DNA from: a virus
Strand: one strand, 5' to 3'
DNA length: 38,568 bases
IMG/VR virus record: IMGVR_UViG_3300028283_000171
Coordinates: 1 to 38,568 of that record
The position numbers and the translations under genes are program-made. The notes beneath the pieces are model-generated. The model searched no databases, was not told the origin of the DNA, and was given only the letters and a program-made list of their open reading frames with translations. Each line of letters begins with the position of its first letter. Within the stretch, counting starts at the first letter, position 1. Positions 14,313 through 22,470 of this stretch are shown here, piece after piece.

Positions 14313-15320
14313 TTATTTATCTAATTTTGTAGCCCCGCCTTCTGCACTATTGAGGTTATAACGTGGATGTCCTTTAACGTAATTTCCAGCGTTACTTCCT
14401 AATCTGCCTGTGCTTGGAGTGTAATAAGCAAGAGTGTCCATTGATGGGTAATAATCAAACATTATAGGATTTAATTGAATGGCTACAGAGGCGTAAACTC
14501 TTTTACCATTTTCTAAATAAGACGCGTCGTGCATTACTTGTTGAGCTTTGTACAACCAATCGTGTTCGATTGCGTAATCAACATATAATTTCTGATCAGC
14601 GTAATTTAAAACGTAAATTCTATCCATGTAAATTTTACCAGTTGGTTTGCGTAATCCCATCCAAACCAATGCTCTTCCTTTAATCTTTTTATCGTTTTTA
14701 TCACTCATTAATATTAATAACTTACATCTTTCTGGATTCTTACAATAAATATCTAAATATTTTTGTGCGTAATCGTGTTTCATGCAAGAACTATTTAAAT
14801 CACCTTGACTTTGATTCTCATAATGATCCGAAAGATAATAATATCTTATTTCTTCCCCTTCAACTAATTTAAATTTAGCAGAAGCTTTACCCATTTCAGC
14901 CTTGAAATCATTTACAAACTTTTCAATTTCAACTTGTTTGTAAGTGTCTGGGAATAATCTGTTTACTATCTTACCAACAGACATTTCTTGTCTTAATTTA
15001 GAGTTATAACAATCTCCACACGGAATCATCATATCTTGTAAATAACCAGGAACTTCAGTAGCTTTAGCTGCAGGCATAAAAGATATTTTATCTTCTTTGT
15101 CTTTTTTTGATCTATCACAATCTAAATAAGATAGTTCAAATTTATTATGACCTTTTACTGTTGGTTGTTTAGAAGCATCTAATTCTAAAATTTTTTTAGC
15201 TATAGGTGAATCTATAACACTTAATATCTTAGCAAGAACCTCAGAAATAAAAAACGAGATTTTCTTTTTTTCTTTATCGTCTGCTTCAAATAAAAATCCG
15301 TTATAGTTATACAATGCCAT
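14313..15320 (-). CDS. Tandem paralogue 4: putative internal head protein
   Basis: The 335-aa member of a four-gene tandem family has unknown activity. Shared landmarks are LSYLDCD then SFMPA (79-84), GEEIRYYY (155-162), SSCM (177-180), YLDIYCKNPERCKLLIL (188-204), KGRALVW (214-220), YMDRIY (231-236), DWLYK (254-258) and a C-terminus with TGRLGS (304-309). The invariant Cys, Asp and Arg positions could be an active site, but I cannot name the enzyme. Residues 5-13, NYNGFLFEA, resemble the T4 capsid-targeting sequence and offer a gp21-type cut after LFE. I infer packaging in the head. It is last in the operon, 16 bases after paralogue 3. Confidence 0.8.
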   Translation of the reverse strand: MALYNYNGFLFEADDKEKKKISFFISEVLAKILSVIDSPIAKKILELDASKQPTVKGHNKFELSYLDCDRSKKDKEDKISFMPAAKATEVPGYLQDMMIPCGDCYNSKLRQEMSVGKIVNRLFPDTYKQVEIEKFVNDFKAEMGKASAKFKLVEGEEIRYYYLSDHYENQSQGDLNSSCMKHDYAQKYLDIYCKNPERCKLLILMSDKNDKKIKGRALVWMGLRKPTGKIYMDRIYVLNYADQKLYVDYAIEHDWLYKAQQVMHDASYLENGKRVYASVAIQLNPIMFDYYPSMDTLAYYTPSTGRLGSNAGNYVKGHPRYNLNSAEGGATKLDK

Positions 15321-15336
15321 TTAATAATAGTTTATT

Positions 15337-16398
15337 TTATTTGTCTCTAGCGAGTCTTTTTGTACCACCATTAGCTTTATGTAATTGGTATCTTTCCATT
15401 GTTTCACCAGTAAATGGACTTTTAGTGGGTTTGCCTCTAATTGTTGATAATCTTCCAGTATCGGGGGTGTAAAAACACATTGTATCAATATAAGGATAAC
15501 GAGCAAATATACCGTGATTTTTTAATCTTGTTGTAATACCTTTATCACAAACTTGTCCGTCTTTTACAAAGGTGTAAACTTCTTTAGATTGATTTGGTTT
15601 GTACCACCAACCGTGCTCTTTAGCGTAATCTATAAAAATATTTACATCTGATTCATTTGTATAATAAATTCTATCCATCAATACTCCCTTTGTTGGGTTG
15701 CCTGGTATATCAACGACAAAGCAATCAAACCAAATTATGGCTCTTGCCACTAATTTCCCTTCTTTGTTCAACATTATTAACATGCCAACCTGTTCGGGAT
15801 TTTGGCAATAAATATCAAAAAATGATTGTTTTTCTGGTTGTTTAAGACAAGACTTCATAAGAGGAGTTCTAACATCGAGTACTCCTTCATCGGGTGCTTC
15901 TTCCATACCTGGATGAGGATTGTAATAAGATTTAACGTGATACCATTTACATATCTCTTCTCCTCTTACCATTTTTAATTCGTAATTGCCTTGATCCAAT
16001 TTACCTTTGATAAGATGTACAAAATTTTCAAGGTCTTTTGATCCAGCGTATTTAGGTAAAGTTCTGGTAACAAAGGCACCAATTCTCATAGATTGTCTGC
16101 CTTTTTCTCCCCATACTGGACTATTTGGTTTTGGATTAACTAAATCTTCTTCTGTTATACCAGCTAATCTACCAACCCTGTTAGCTGGGAGAACACTAAT
16201 AGTATCAATATCGTTAGTTAAATCAGCGTAAGAATTTTGAAATTTAATATCAGACTTAGGTAGATCTAAAAGTTCTTTTGATATTTTGGAGTCTATCGAA
16301 TTTAATAGTTCAGTAAGTTTAGGTGAAAAAAACATTGGAAGTTCTTTCACGTTAATATCACTTTCATATACATAACCATTAAAATTTTTAAGTCCCAC
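15337..16398 (-). CDS. Tandem paralogue 3: putative internal head protein
   Basis: The 353-aa member has the same order of motifs: LPANRVGRLAG, GEEICKWYHVKSYY, LMKSCLKQPE (Ser-Cys-Leu where the others have Ser-Cys-Met), FFDIYCQNPEQVGMLIML, ARAIIW, LMDRIYYTNESD, GWWYK and YTPDTGRLS. It is the most divergent of the four, replacing GRALVW by ARAIIW. The N-terminus MGLKNFNGYVYES fits the targeting pattern F-x-x-Y-V-x-E-S. C-terminal residues are basic (RLARDK), as in the other copies. It lies 17 bases after paralogue 2. Confidence 0.8.
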   Translation of the reverse strand: MGLKNFNGYVYESDINVKELPMFFSPKLTELLNSIDSKISKELLDLPKSDIKFQNSYADLTNDIDTISVLPANRVGRLAGITEEDLVNPKPNSPVWGEKGRQSMRIGAFVTRTLPKYAGSKDLENFVHLIKGKLDQGNYELKMVRGEEICKWYHVKSYYNPHPGMEEAPDEGVLDVRTPLMKSCLKQPEKQSFFDIYCQNPEQVGMLIMLNKEGKLVARAIIWFDCFVVDIPGNPTKGVLMDRIYYTNESDVNIFIDYAKEHGWWYKPNQSKEVYTFVKDGQVCDKGITTRLKNHGIFARYPYIDTMCFYTPDTGRLSTIRGKPTKSPFTGETMERYQLHKANGGTKRLARDK

Positions 16399-16415
16399 TA
16401 TAATTAAATATTATT

Positions 16416-17501
16416 TTAGTCTACTCTACCAGCTTGTCCACCACCGCCTTCAAGTTTTAGTCTTTTCATACCTTCAACTGGATTACCTGGATCAGAACCT
16501 AATCTACCAGTTCCTGGATTGTAATATTTTAAACTATCCATAAAAGGGTAAGTTTTATATTCAGCAGGTTTTAATTGAAGAGCCACAGACTTATTTACTC
16601 TCTGTCCGTTTTCTATATATGAAGCGTCGTAAGCCTGTTGATCATATTTATATAACCAACCTTTTTCCATTGCGTATTTCTTAAACAATTCTGCGTCAGA
16701 TTGTTTGAAAACATAGATTCTATCCATGAAAGTTTTATCTGTTGGTTTTCTAAGGTTTGACCACACTAGTGCTCTTCCAAGAAGTTTATTTTGAGCATTT
16801 GTTAAAATTAACATAGCACATTTTTCTGGATTTTTAACATAAATATCAAAATATGGTTGGCAATTTTTGCCTTCTTTAGAATGAGGATCGTATCTCATAC
16901 AAGAGTTGTTAAGACCAGCGTCTTTACCACCACCTGGATCTTTATAGTAATTTGATTCAGCGTACCAGAATCTAATATCTTCACCAGTAACTAATTTGAA
17001 TCTATCATAGATCATGGTTGCTGCGATTTCAGCTCTGTATGACTTAACAAAACTATCTATTGCTTTATCTGAGAAATTATCAAATAATCTATTAATGAAT
17101 TTACCAACACCAAGAGATTGTCTACCAGCACCTGTCCACATTTCACAATTTGGTGCTGGTTTTTGATCTGCTTCAGCTTGATCTTTGAATCCCATTTTAA
17201 ACCAAGCTCTTTGAGCTGGCATAAAAGATAGAGAGTCGTCCTTATCATTATCAACATCAATATAAGATATATCAAAGAGATTTTCTTCAGGCTCTTGATC
17301 AATATTTAGAATTTTACTAGCTATAGCTTTAGCTTGAAAATCTGCTGTTTTCATCATCTTTTGAAGAAATCCTTCTAGCTTGGGTGAAATAAATAACTTC
17401 AAGAGTTTCTTTTTACCTTTAACGAATTTAGGTTTTTCTGGATCAATCACTGGTTCGTCTGCTTCATTAACAAAATTTTTATAATGTGATAACGTGCTCA
17501 T
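16416..17501 (-). CDS. Tandem paralogue 2: putative internal head protein
   Basis: The 361-aa member shows SYIDVDNDKDDSLSFMPAQR, GEDIRFWYAESNYY, NNSCMRYDP, PYFDIYVKNPEKCAMLIL, LGRALVW, FMDRIYVFKQSD, GWLYK and YNPGTGRLGS. The N-terminus HYKNFVNEADEP is the closest of the four to the T4 targeting sequence (Y-x-x-F-[IV]-x-E-A) and fits a cut after VNE. A basic stretch KGKKKLLK follows. It is 17 bases downstream of paralogue 1. Confidence 0.82.
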   Translation of the reverse strand: MSTLSHYKNFVNEADEPVIDPEKPKFVKGKKKLLKLFISPKLEGFLQKMMKTADFQAKAIASKILNIDQEPEENLFDISYIDVDNDKDDSLSFMPAQRAWFKMGFKDQAEADQKPAPNCEMWTGAGRQSLGVGKFINRLFDNFSDKAIDSFVKSYRAEIAATMIYDRFKLVTGEDIRFWYAESNYYKDPGGGKDAGLNNSCMRYDPHSKEGKNCQPYFDIYVKNPEKCAMLILTNAQNKLLGRALVWSNLRKPTDKTFMDRIYVFKQSDAELFKKYAMEKGWLYKYDQQAYDASYIENGQRVNKSVALQLKPAEYKTYPFMDSLKYYNPGTGRLGSDPGNPVEGMKRLKLEGGGGQAGRVD

Positions 17502-17518
17502 ATTTTAATTTTTATTTT

Positions 17519-18499
17519 TTATCTATCTACTGGTGATTTAGCACCGTTTTGATTTTTTAAACTGTAACGAGGAAAAACTCTCGAAGGATTGTTCGGATCC
17601 CTACCAGGATTACCAGGTGTTGAAGCCGCTCTACCCGTCGCTGGTGTATAATAAGCCATAGTATCCACATAAGGATAATATGTATAATCAATTGGTTTCA
17701 AACGTGTTGCGACAGAAGTTGTTTTTCTTACTCCGTCCATCATAAATGAATCACCTTTTTTATATAACCATTTATGGTCTATAGCGTATTTATGAAAAGC
17801 TGCTTCTATTTGTGGTCCTTGACTATTAAGATAATATACCCTATCTAATAATGTGTATGGGTTTTTATCTTCTGCTGTATCACCACTTGGTTTTAATAAA
17901 TTATTCCAAACAAGTGCTCTGCCTATAATTTTATCAGGATTCTTTTCGCTAAAATAAATTAACAATCCACATTTTTCTGGATTGTTGCAATACATATCGA
18001 AAAATGGTTGTGCATTAGATCCTTGCATACAAGAATTAAAAGGTCCATCCCATCTTTCACCAAGATACCAATATCTAATTTCTTCACCGTGAACGACTTT
18101 AAATCTTTCTTGTTCTTTTTGTTTTACGTCAATTTCTGGACGATATCTGTTATAGAAACGATCTATGTCCATGTTTGTAAATTCACCTGGAAATAATTTG
18201 TTAATCATTTTGCCCCAAGTCATAGTTTGTCTCATTCTACTCTTCCAAGGATCGTCACCAGATTCCTCCACTTTTTTCATTCTATCTATTGGAAGATAAG
18301 ACACTACTTTACTATCTTTATCTACGTCTAAAAAATTAACATCAGACTCTACTTTACTTAAAATTCTCTTAGCTATAGGTTCAGAAAGTATTTTACTCAA
18401 AATCGTAATCAGATTGTCGGAATATAATACTTTCACAACATCAGTAGTTTCGTTTGATTCTTTCATATATACATTAAACTTTAATACGTAATTGTTCAT
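17519..18499 (-). CDS. Tandem paralogue 1: putative internal head protein
   Basis: This 326-aa first gene of the operon has FLDVDKDSKVVSYLPIDR, GEEIRYWYLGERW, FNSCMQGSN, FFDMYCNNPEKCGLLIYF, GRALVW, LLDRVYYLN, KWLYK and YTPATGRAAS. The N-terminus reads LKFNVYMKES, which keeps the pattern F-x-x-Y-M-x-E-S of a targeting sequence. A late-promoter motif lies 25 bases upstream. A TAnnTTTG box 5 bases before the ATG is probably chance because it would leave no leader. I chose this start because the alignment with the paralogues begins here. Confidence 0.8.
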   Translation of the reverse strand: MNNYVLKFNVYMKESNETTDVVKVLYSDNLITILSKILSEPIAKRILSKVESDVNFLDVDKDSKVVSYLPIDRMKKVEESGDDPWKSRMRQTMTWGKMINKLFPGEFTNMDIDRFYNRYRPEIDVKQKEQERFKVVHGEEIRYWYLGERWDGPFNSCMQGSNAQPFFDMYCNNPEKCGLLIYFSEKNPDKIIGRALVWNNLLKPSGDTAEDKNPYTLLDRVYYLNSQGPQIEAAFHKYAIDHKWLYKKGDSFMMDGVRKTTSVATRLKPIDYTYYPYVDTMAYYTPATGRAASTPGNPGRDPNNPSRVFPRYSLKNQNGAKSPVDR

Positions 18500-18524
18500 T
18501 TTAGCAAAGTTAGTAATTTTTCGT

Positions 18525-18534
18525 TATATATAAA
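18525..18534 (-). promoter_or_regulatory. Putative late promoter TTTATATATA for the paralogue operon
   Basis: Minus-strand TTTATATATA ends 25 bases before the first ATG of the four-gene block and just after the last fibre gene. Confidence 0.55.
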
Positions 18535-18563
18535 TTTTTTTTTCCAAATAATTTAAATATTTT

Positions 18564-19655
18564 TTATACAAAAGTAGGTGGTGGAAAATGAATATAGATC
18601 GGAATAGGCACATTAGAATAACTTGGAAATTGATATTGTAAAACATTATAAGAGCATGTTGGCCAAGGTGTTACTATACCAAATTGAGCACCACCAGATC
18701 CTGTAGCCACAAGTGGATTTTGAAGTGTTGCATTTATCCATCCGACTGTTGTCGCTCCACTAAATTGAATGGAACCGTAAGATGATGGGTAACCAAGGAC
18801 TAGAACTTTATGTGAATTATTATCTGGTGTTATCCAGATAGTTTTATCCCCTTTTTGTTCTATCAATTTTCCGTTAAATGGTGTTGTTGGTTTTGGTGTT
18901 GATGACGCTTCGTAATAAAAATAACTATTACCAATCATTATAGTTGGATTAAAATATTGATTTGCTTGATAACCACTCTTCAACACCCACAAAAAAGGAA
19001 ATACAGCATCTATTGTGGTAGTTGCACTTATAGTATATTGTGGACTTCCACAATTATAATAAGGTTCTTGTCTCATAGACCAAGAACCTGGATCTAGTGC
19101 TATGGGTGAAAAATTCACCGTTATATTAGTTGGAGGAGGATTAGAATTCGGTGTTGTGATATATGTTGCTTGGTAACCAGTCCAATTCATGATAGTATTT
19201 GATCCAGGAGGAGGTGGACTACTTATTTGATTTAAATATCCATTTATAAATAAGTTCTCATCCCATTTTATCGTCTCGCCAGATACTACAAGATTTGAAC
19301 TAGTACCCATTTCGTAAACTGTTTGAGGTATTCCGTTGTTCGTGATACTTACTGATATTGTTGGGAAAATTACAATACCTGTTGTTTTTATCCAAACTGT
19401 TTGATTTGCTGCTGAATAAGACACTCCCAATGAATTGATAGCATATGCGTTAACATAATAATATGTAGCTTGAGTAAGACCTGTAATTGTGCCTTTATAA
19501 TTCCCATTTAGATCTACAGGGCCCGTTACACTCAATACAGAATCAGCTAACGTTGGATATGTAGTGGTCAGAGAATAACAAAACCCTTTATCTATTATTC
19601 CTAAAGATCCAGTGTCTGTGATTTTACCTTTACATGTTAAATTTTTTAATGCCAT
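18564..19655 (-). CDS. Tail-fibre/adhesin protein with partial FN3-like domain
   Basis: The 363-aa protein starts inside an FN3-like fold: residues 5-90 contain the later part of the domain (IDKGFCYS, ITGLTQATYYYVNAYAINS). The missing first strand is at the end of the upstream gene, in the same frame and separated by two stops. Residues 100-215 look like another beta domain. The last 150 residues share a module with the 1551-aa fibre (AVFPFL, PSSYGSI, then YQFPSYSN and PIYIHF near the end), probably the receptor-binding or trimer tip. No chaperone or enzymatic motif is seen. It is last of the fibre operon. Confidence 0.8.
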   Translation of the reverse strand: MALKNLTCKGKITDTGSLGIIDKGFCYSLTTTYPTLADSVLSVTGPVDLNGNYKGTITGLTQATYYYVNAYAINSLGVSYSAANQTVWIKTTGIVIFPTISVSITNNGIPQTVYEMGTSSNLVVSGETIKWDENLFINGYLNQISSPPPPGSNTIMNWTGYQATYITTPNSNPPPTNITVNFSPIALDPGSWSMRQEPYYNCGSPQYTISATTTIDAVFPFLWVLKSGYQANQYFNPTIMIGNSYFYYEASSTPKPTTPFNGKLIEQKGDKTIWITPDNNSHKVLVLGYPSSYGSIQFSGATTVGWINATLQNPLVATGSGGAQFGIVTPWPTCSYNVLQYQFPSYSNVPIPIYIHFPPPTFV

Positions 19656-19670
19656 TTTTTAATTTATTTT

Positions 19671-21764
19671 TTAATCTGCTGTAACTCCAAGAAGATCAAC
19701 TGATGGTAGAGTTCTTAAAGCTGTTGTTGTAAATGTAACTTCGTTACCGTACCCTGTTCCAGCACTATTAGTAGCATATGCTCTCACGTAATATAATGTA
19801 CTAGGTGTTAATCCGGTCATTAATGTGTTAAAATTATTTATTGTGAAAGCGTCAATAGTGTGTGAACCTGCTATAGTTGGATTTGGTGAAGTTGACCAAC
19901 AAGCACCTACGGTAGTTATTATAGCGTTACCAGCACTTGATATAACACCATATGTTACTGCACTTATATCAGCTATAGCTTCAATTGGTGATGTTGTAGT
20001 TAAAGTTGGTATTACCGCCGGACTTGTAATATCAGTATGGAAAGATTGAACTGTGGAACTATTATTTCTTCCGGATAAATTTTCAGCGTAAGCCCTAACC
20101 CAATATGTAGTATCAGGTGTTAAAGATGAAATGGTAACCGTAAATTGTCCTGTTCCAGGTGCTGGTAAAGGTACTACTCCAGGTGTAGGATTATCAGTTG
20201 GTCCTGGTAATGTATTTGTATCAGAATAATAAACACCACAAAGCGAAACATCACTACCGTTATTATTGCTTATAAAACAAGTAACATTTGTACTAACATC
20301 TAATTTATTAGGAAAATCTATTATAGATACAGAAGGAACACTACTGGATGATGTTTCTGTTGTAAACTGCATAAGATTACCGTAAGTTAAACCTGTTATG
20401 TTTCTGGCGTAAGCTCTGATATTATAATCAGTACCAACAGACAATCCGTTTAATAATATACTTATATTACCCATAGATCCACCGTCACTTACGCTCCAAT
20501 TACTTGAAGTGGTTCCAGTGAATGGGATATTAGGAGGAAATGCCCAACATACACCTCTGTCAAGTATAGTGGCTCCACCGTTGTTTGTCACTCTACCGTT
20601 ACCTATAACACTAGTAGACATTATAGTGGTAGCACTGTTTGTTATAACACTTGGTGCGACCACATTAGTTGCTAATATTTGTTGTAATAAAGGATTTTCC
20701 ACAGTGTTTGTAGATAAGTAACCATTTACAAATTGTCCATCTATCCACATTCCGTTATAGAAATGACCATCGTAGAATATGCCATTTATCCATAGTCCAT
20801 TATACCAATTACCATCGTACCATATACAAGCTGACGCGTTTGTAGTGCCAGTATCAGTATTAAATACTCCACCGTACCAATTACCAGTGTAAAATTTCCC
20901 GTTATGGAAATGTCCACCGTACCATTTACCGCTGTAGAAATTACCATTCATCCAATGCGTTTTATTGCAGTCTATACTTGGTATAGTATTACCACTAGCA
21001 TCTATATTTAAACCAGAATGGAATTCACCGTTGTAAAAATTACCGTTCCACCATGTTGTTCTAGATTTTTCTAAACTGGCTGTTCCAAATCTACTATTTA
21101 TACTAGAATTAATTCTATCGAATGTCCCGTAATACCAGTCGCCCTCTACAAAATCCCCACCGTACCATATTCCATCGTACCATTGATGATGATTGAAAGT
21201 TCCAGAATAAAATTTACCATTCAACCAATACGAATTAATCATACTACCGTAATAGAATATACCGTTATACCAAACTGAATTTATAAATATTCCATCGTGA
21301 TATTTACCGTCTTCCCAATAAGAACTAGAAAATGTTTTCCCTGTTAAATCACCGTAAGTCTTATTAGATATATCTCTTTCGTAACCAAATATACCATCGT
21401 AAAAATCTCCCTGTTTCCACAAACCACTTCTAAATTCAGAATATATTTCACTCTTATCAAGTATAACAAATCTATTAGATATAACCATAGCTTTATCAAT
21501 AAGATAGGAATACCATTTACCATTATCCCATATACCATCGTGCCATATACCAGAATACCATGTACCGTCGATCCACTCACCGCATACCCATTCACCCGAG
21601 TACCAAACTAATCCGTAATCATCTTCACCTATGATACAATCTTTAACACTGGCATTTAATACCCAATTATATTTGATTTTTAATCTTTCAATAGTTAAAC
21701 CACTGACTAATATAATATTATCAGCGTTTTCATTTATATTCACTATCTCAACTTTAAAAGCCAT
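19671..21764 (-). CDS. Tail-fibre protein: WxxG repeat stalk plus FN3-like domains
   Basis: The 697-aa protein has a short N-terminal strand region (1-50), probably for docking. Residues 54-350 carry about thirty MORN-like units of the type [WF]Y-x-G-x-[WF], which should form a flat beta sheet or solenoid. Two complete and one further FN3-like domain of Bacteroidota type follow (about 365-680; RGVCW, LTPDTTYWVRAYAENLSG, LTPSTLYYVRAYATNSAG). The chain stops at LPSVDLLGVTAD, the first strand of another FN3 domain that continues in the next gene. It presumably binds host surface glycans. It is translated 14 bases after the PKD/LRR protein gene. Confidence 0.82.
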   Translation of the reverse strand: MAFKVEIVNINENADNIILVSGLTIERLKIKYNWVLNASVKDCIIGEDDYGLVWYSGEWVCGEWIDGTWYSGIWHDGIWDNGKWYSYLIDKAMVISNRFVILDKSEIYSEFRSGLWKQGDFYDGIFGYERDISNKTYGDLTGKTFSSSYWEDGKYHDGIFINSVWYNGIFYYGSMINSYWLNGKFYSGTFNHHQWYDGIWYGGDFVEGDWYYGTFDRINSSINSRFGTASLEKSRTTWWNGNFYNGEFHSGLNIDASGNTIPSIDCNKTHWMNGNFYSGKWYGGHFHNGKFYTGNWYGGVFNTDTGTTNASACIWYDGNWYNGLWINGIFYDGHFYNGMWIDGQFVNGYLSTNTVENPLLQQILATNVVAPSVITNSATTIMSTSVIGNGRVTNNGGATILDRGVCWAFPPNIPFTGTTSSNWSVSDGGSMGNISILLNGLSVGTDYNIRAYARNITGLTYGNLMQFTTETSSSSVPSVSIIDFPNKLDVSTNVTCFISNNNGSDVSLCGVYYSDTNTLPGPTDNPTPGVVPLPAPGTGQFTVTISSLTPDTTYWVRAYAENLSGRNNSSTVQSFHTDITSPAVIPTLTTTSPIEAIADISAVTYGVISSAGNAIITTVGACWSTSPNPTIAGSHTIDAFTINNFNTLMTGLTPSTLYYVRAYATNSAGTGYGNEVTFTTTALRTLPSVDLLGVTAD
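20715..21605 (-). repeat. MORN-like aromatic/Gly repeat array
   Basis: This stretch encodes dozens of short units such as WYNGIF, FYSGTF and WYDGIW. The units are irregular in spacing and interrupted by loops at about residues 84-113 and 217-235. The DNA repeats are imperfect, so the array is maintained at the protein level. Confidence 0.85.
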
Positions 21765-21778
21765 TTTTATATCTTATT

Positions 21779-22456
21779 TTATGTGTTGTAGCTTAATGTC
21801 CACAACTTATTTATACTTAAACTATTTCTTGAAGCTAATGAATAAACAGATGGTTTACCATTATTTGTCCCAGTTGTAATCATGTTGCCACCAAAGGTTA
21901 AAAAAGTATCAGCTTCTATATATAAATCATCTATAACATCATTTGGGAAATAATTATCAGTCAATGTTATAGTGTTTAAATAAATTAAACCATCTAAACT
22001 AAATTTGGTTAATCTATTATTTGTTAAGTTTAAGTAAGATAAGGTTTTTATTTTACTGATTGAAGCGCTTGTTAATCCACCTGTTCCAGATGCTGGTAAT
22101 ATCATTAAACTAGTTATTTTTTCTATCCAACCTGTAGCTGTTATAGTATATGTAATTGCGCTAGCGTAAGTATGGGTGATAGACGTACCTCCTGTTGTTA
22201 TTAACCAGCTTTCAGTAACACCGTCACCGTAATCAAAAGATAAATTCATAAGATAACTAGATGTTATAGTAGATGAAAAAATCTTATTACTATAATTAGC
22301 GTCAAATGTTAAAACAAAAGAATCGCTTGGCACACCATTATCCATATCGAATGTAGATACCATGTTATCGTTTAATATGGGGACAGGTATTTTCGTGTGT
22401 TTATCTATTCCTATATCTAGTAATTCTATTGGTTTTAATTGTAGTTTTGGGTCCAT
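21779..22456 (-). CDS. Fibre/adhesin protein with PKD-like domain and LRR-like segment
   Basis: The 225-aa protein has a PKD-like fold at about 45-110, seen in FDYGDG (74-79) and ITHTYASAITYTI (93-105). It is followed by an LRR-like segment at about 125-180 (LSYLNLTNNRLTKFSLDGL, then LNTITLTDNYF). This combination is common in surface proteins of Bacteroidota and in their phages' fibres. There is no signal peptide, as expected for a virion protein. It lies between the two largest fibre genes with gaps of about 14 bases on each side and is surely co-translated with them. Confidence 0.78.
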   Translation of the reverse strand: MDPKLQLKPIELLDIGIDKHTKIPVPILNDNMVSTFDMDNGVPSDSFVLTFDANYSNKIFSSTITSSYLMNLSFDYGDGVTESWLITTGGTSITHTYASAITYTITATGWIEKITSLMILPASGTGGLTSASISKIKTLSYLNLTNNRLTKFSLDGLIYLNTITLTDNYFPNDVIDDLYIEADTFLTFGGNMITTGTNNGKPSVYSLASRNSLSINKLWTLSYNT

Positions 22457-22470
22457 TTTATATTTTTATT

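Noticed and set aside
14313-18499. Paralogues as ADP-ribosyltransferases like T4 Alt
   Set aside because: I see no R-S-ExE set in the right order; only the N-terminal targeting signal supports comparison with Alt.
18505-18512. TAACTTTG as promoter of the paralogue operon
   Set aside because: It ends 5 bases before the ATG and would put the transcript start at or inside the coding sequence; the TTTATATATA 25 bases upstream is more likely.
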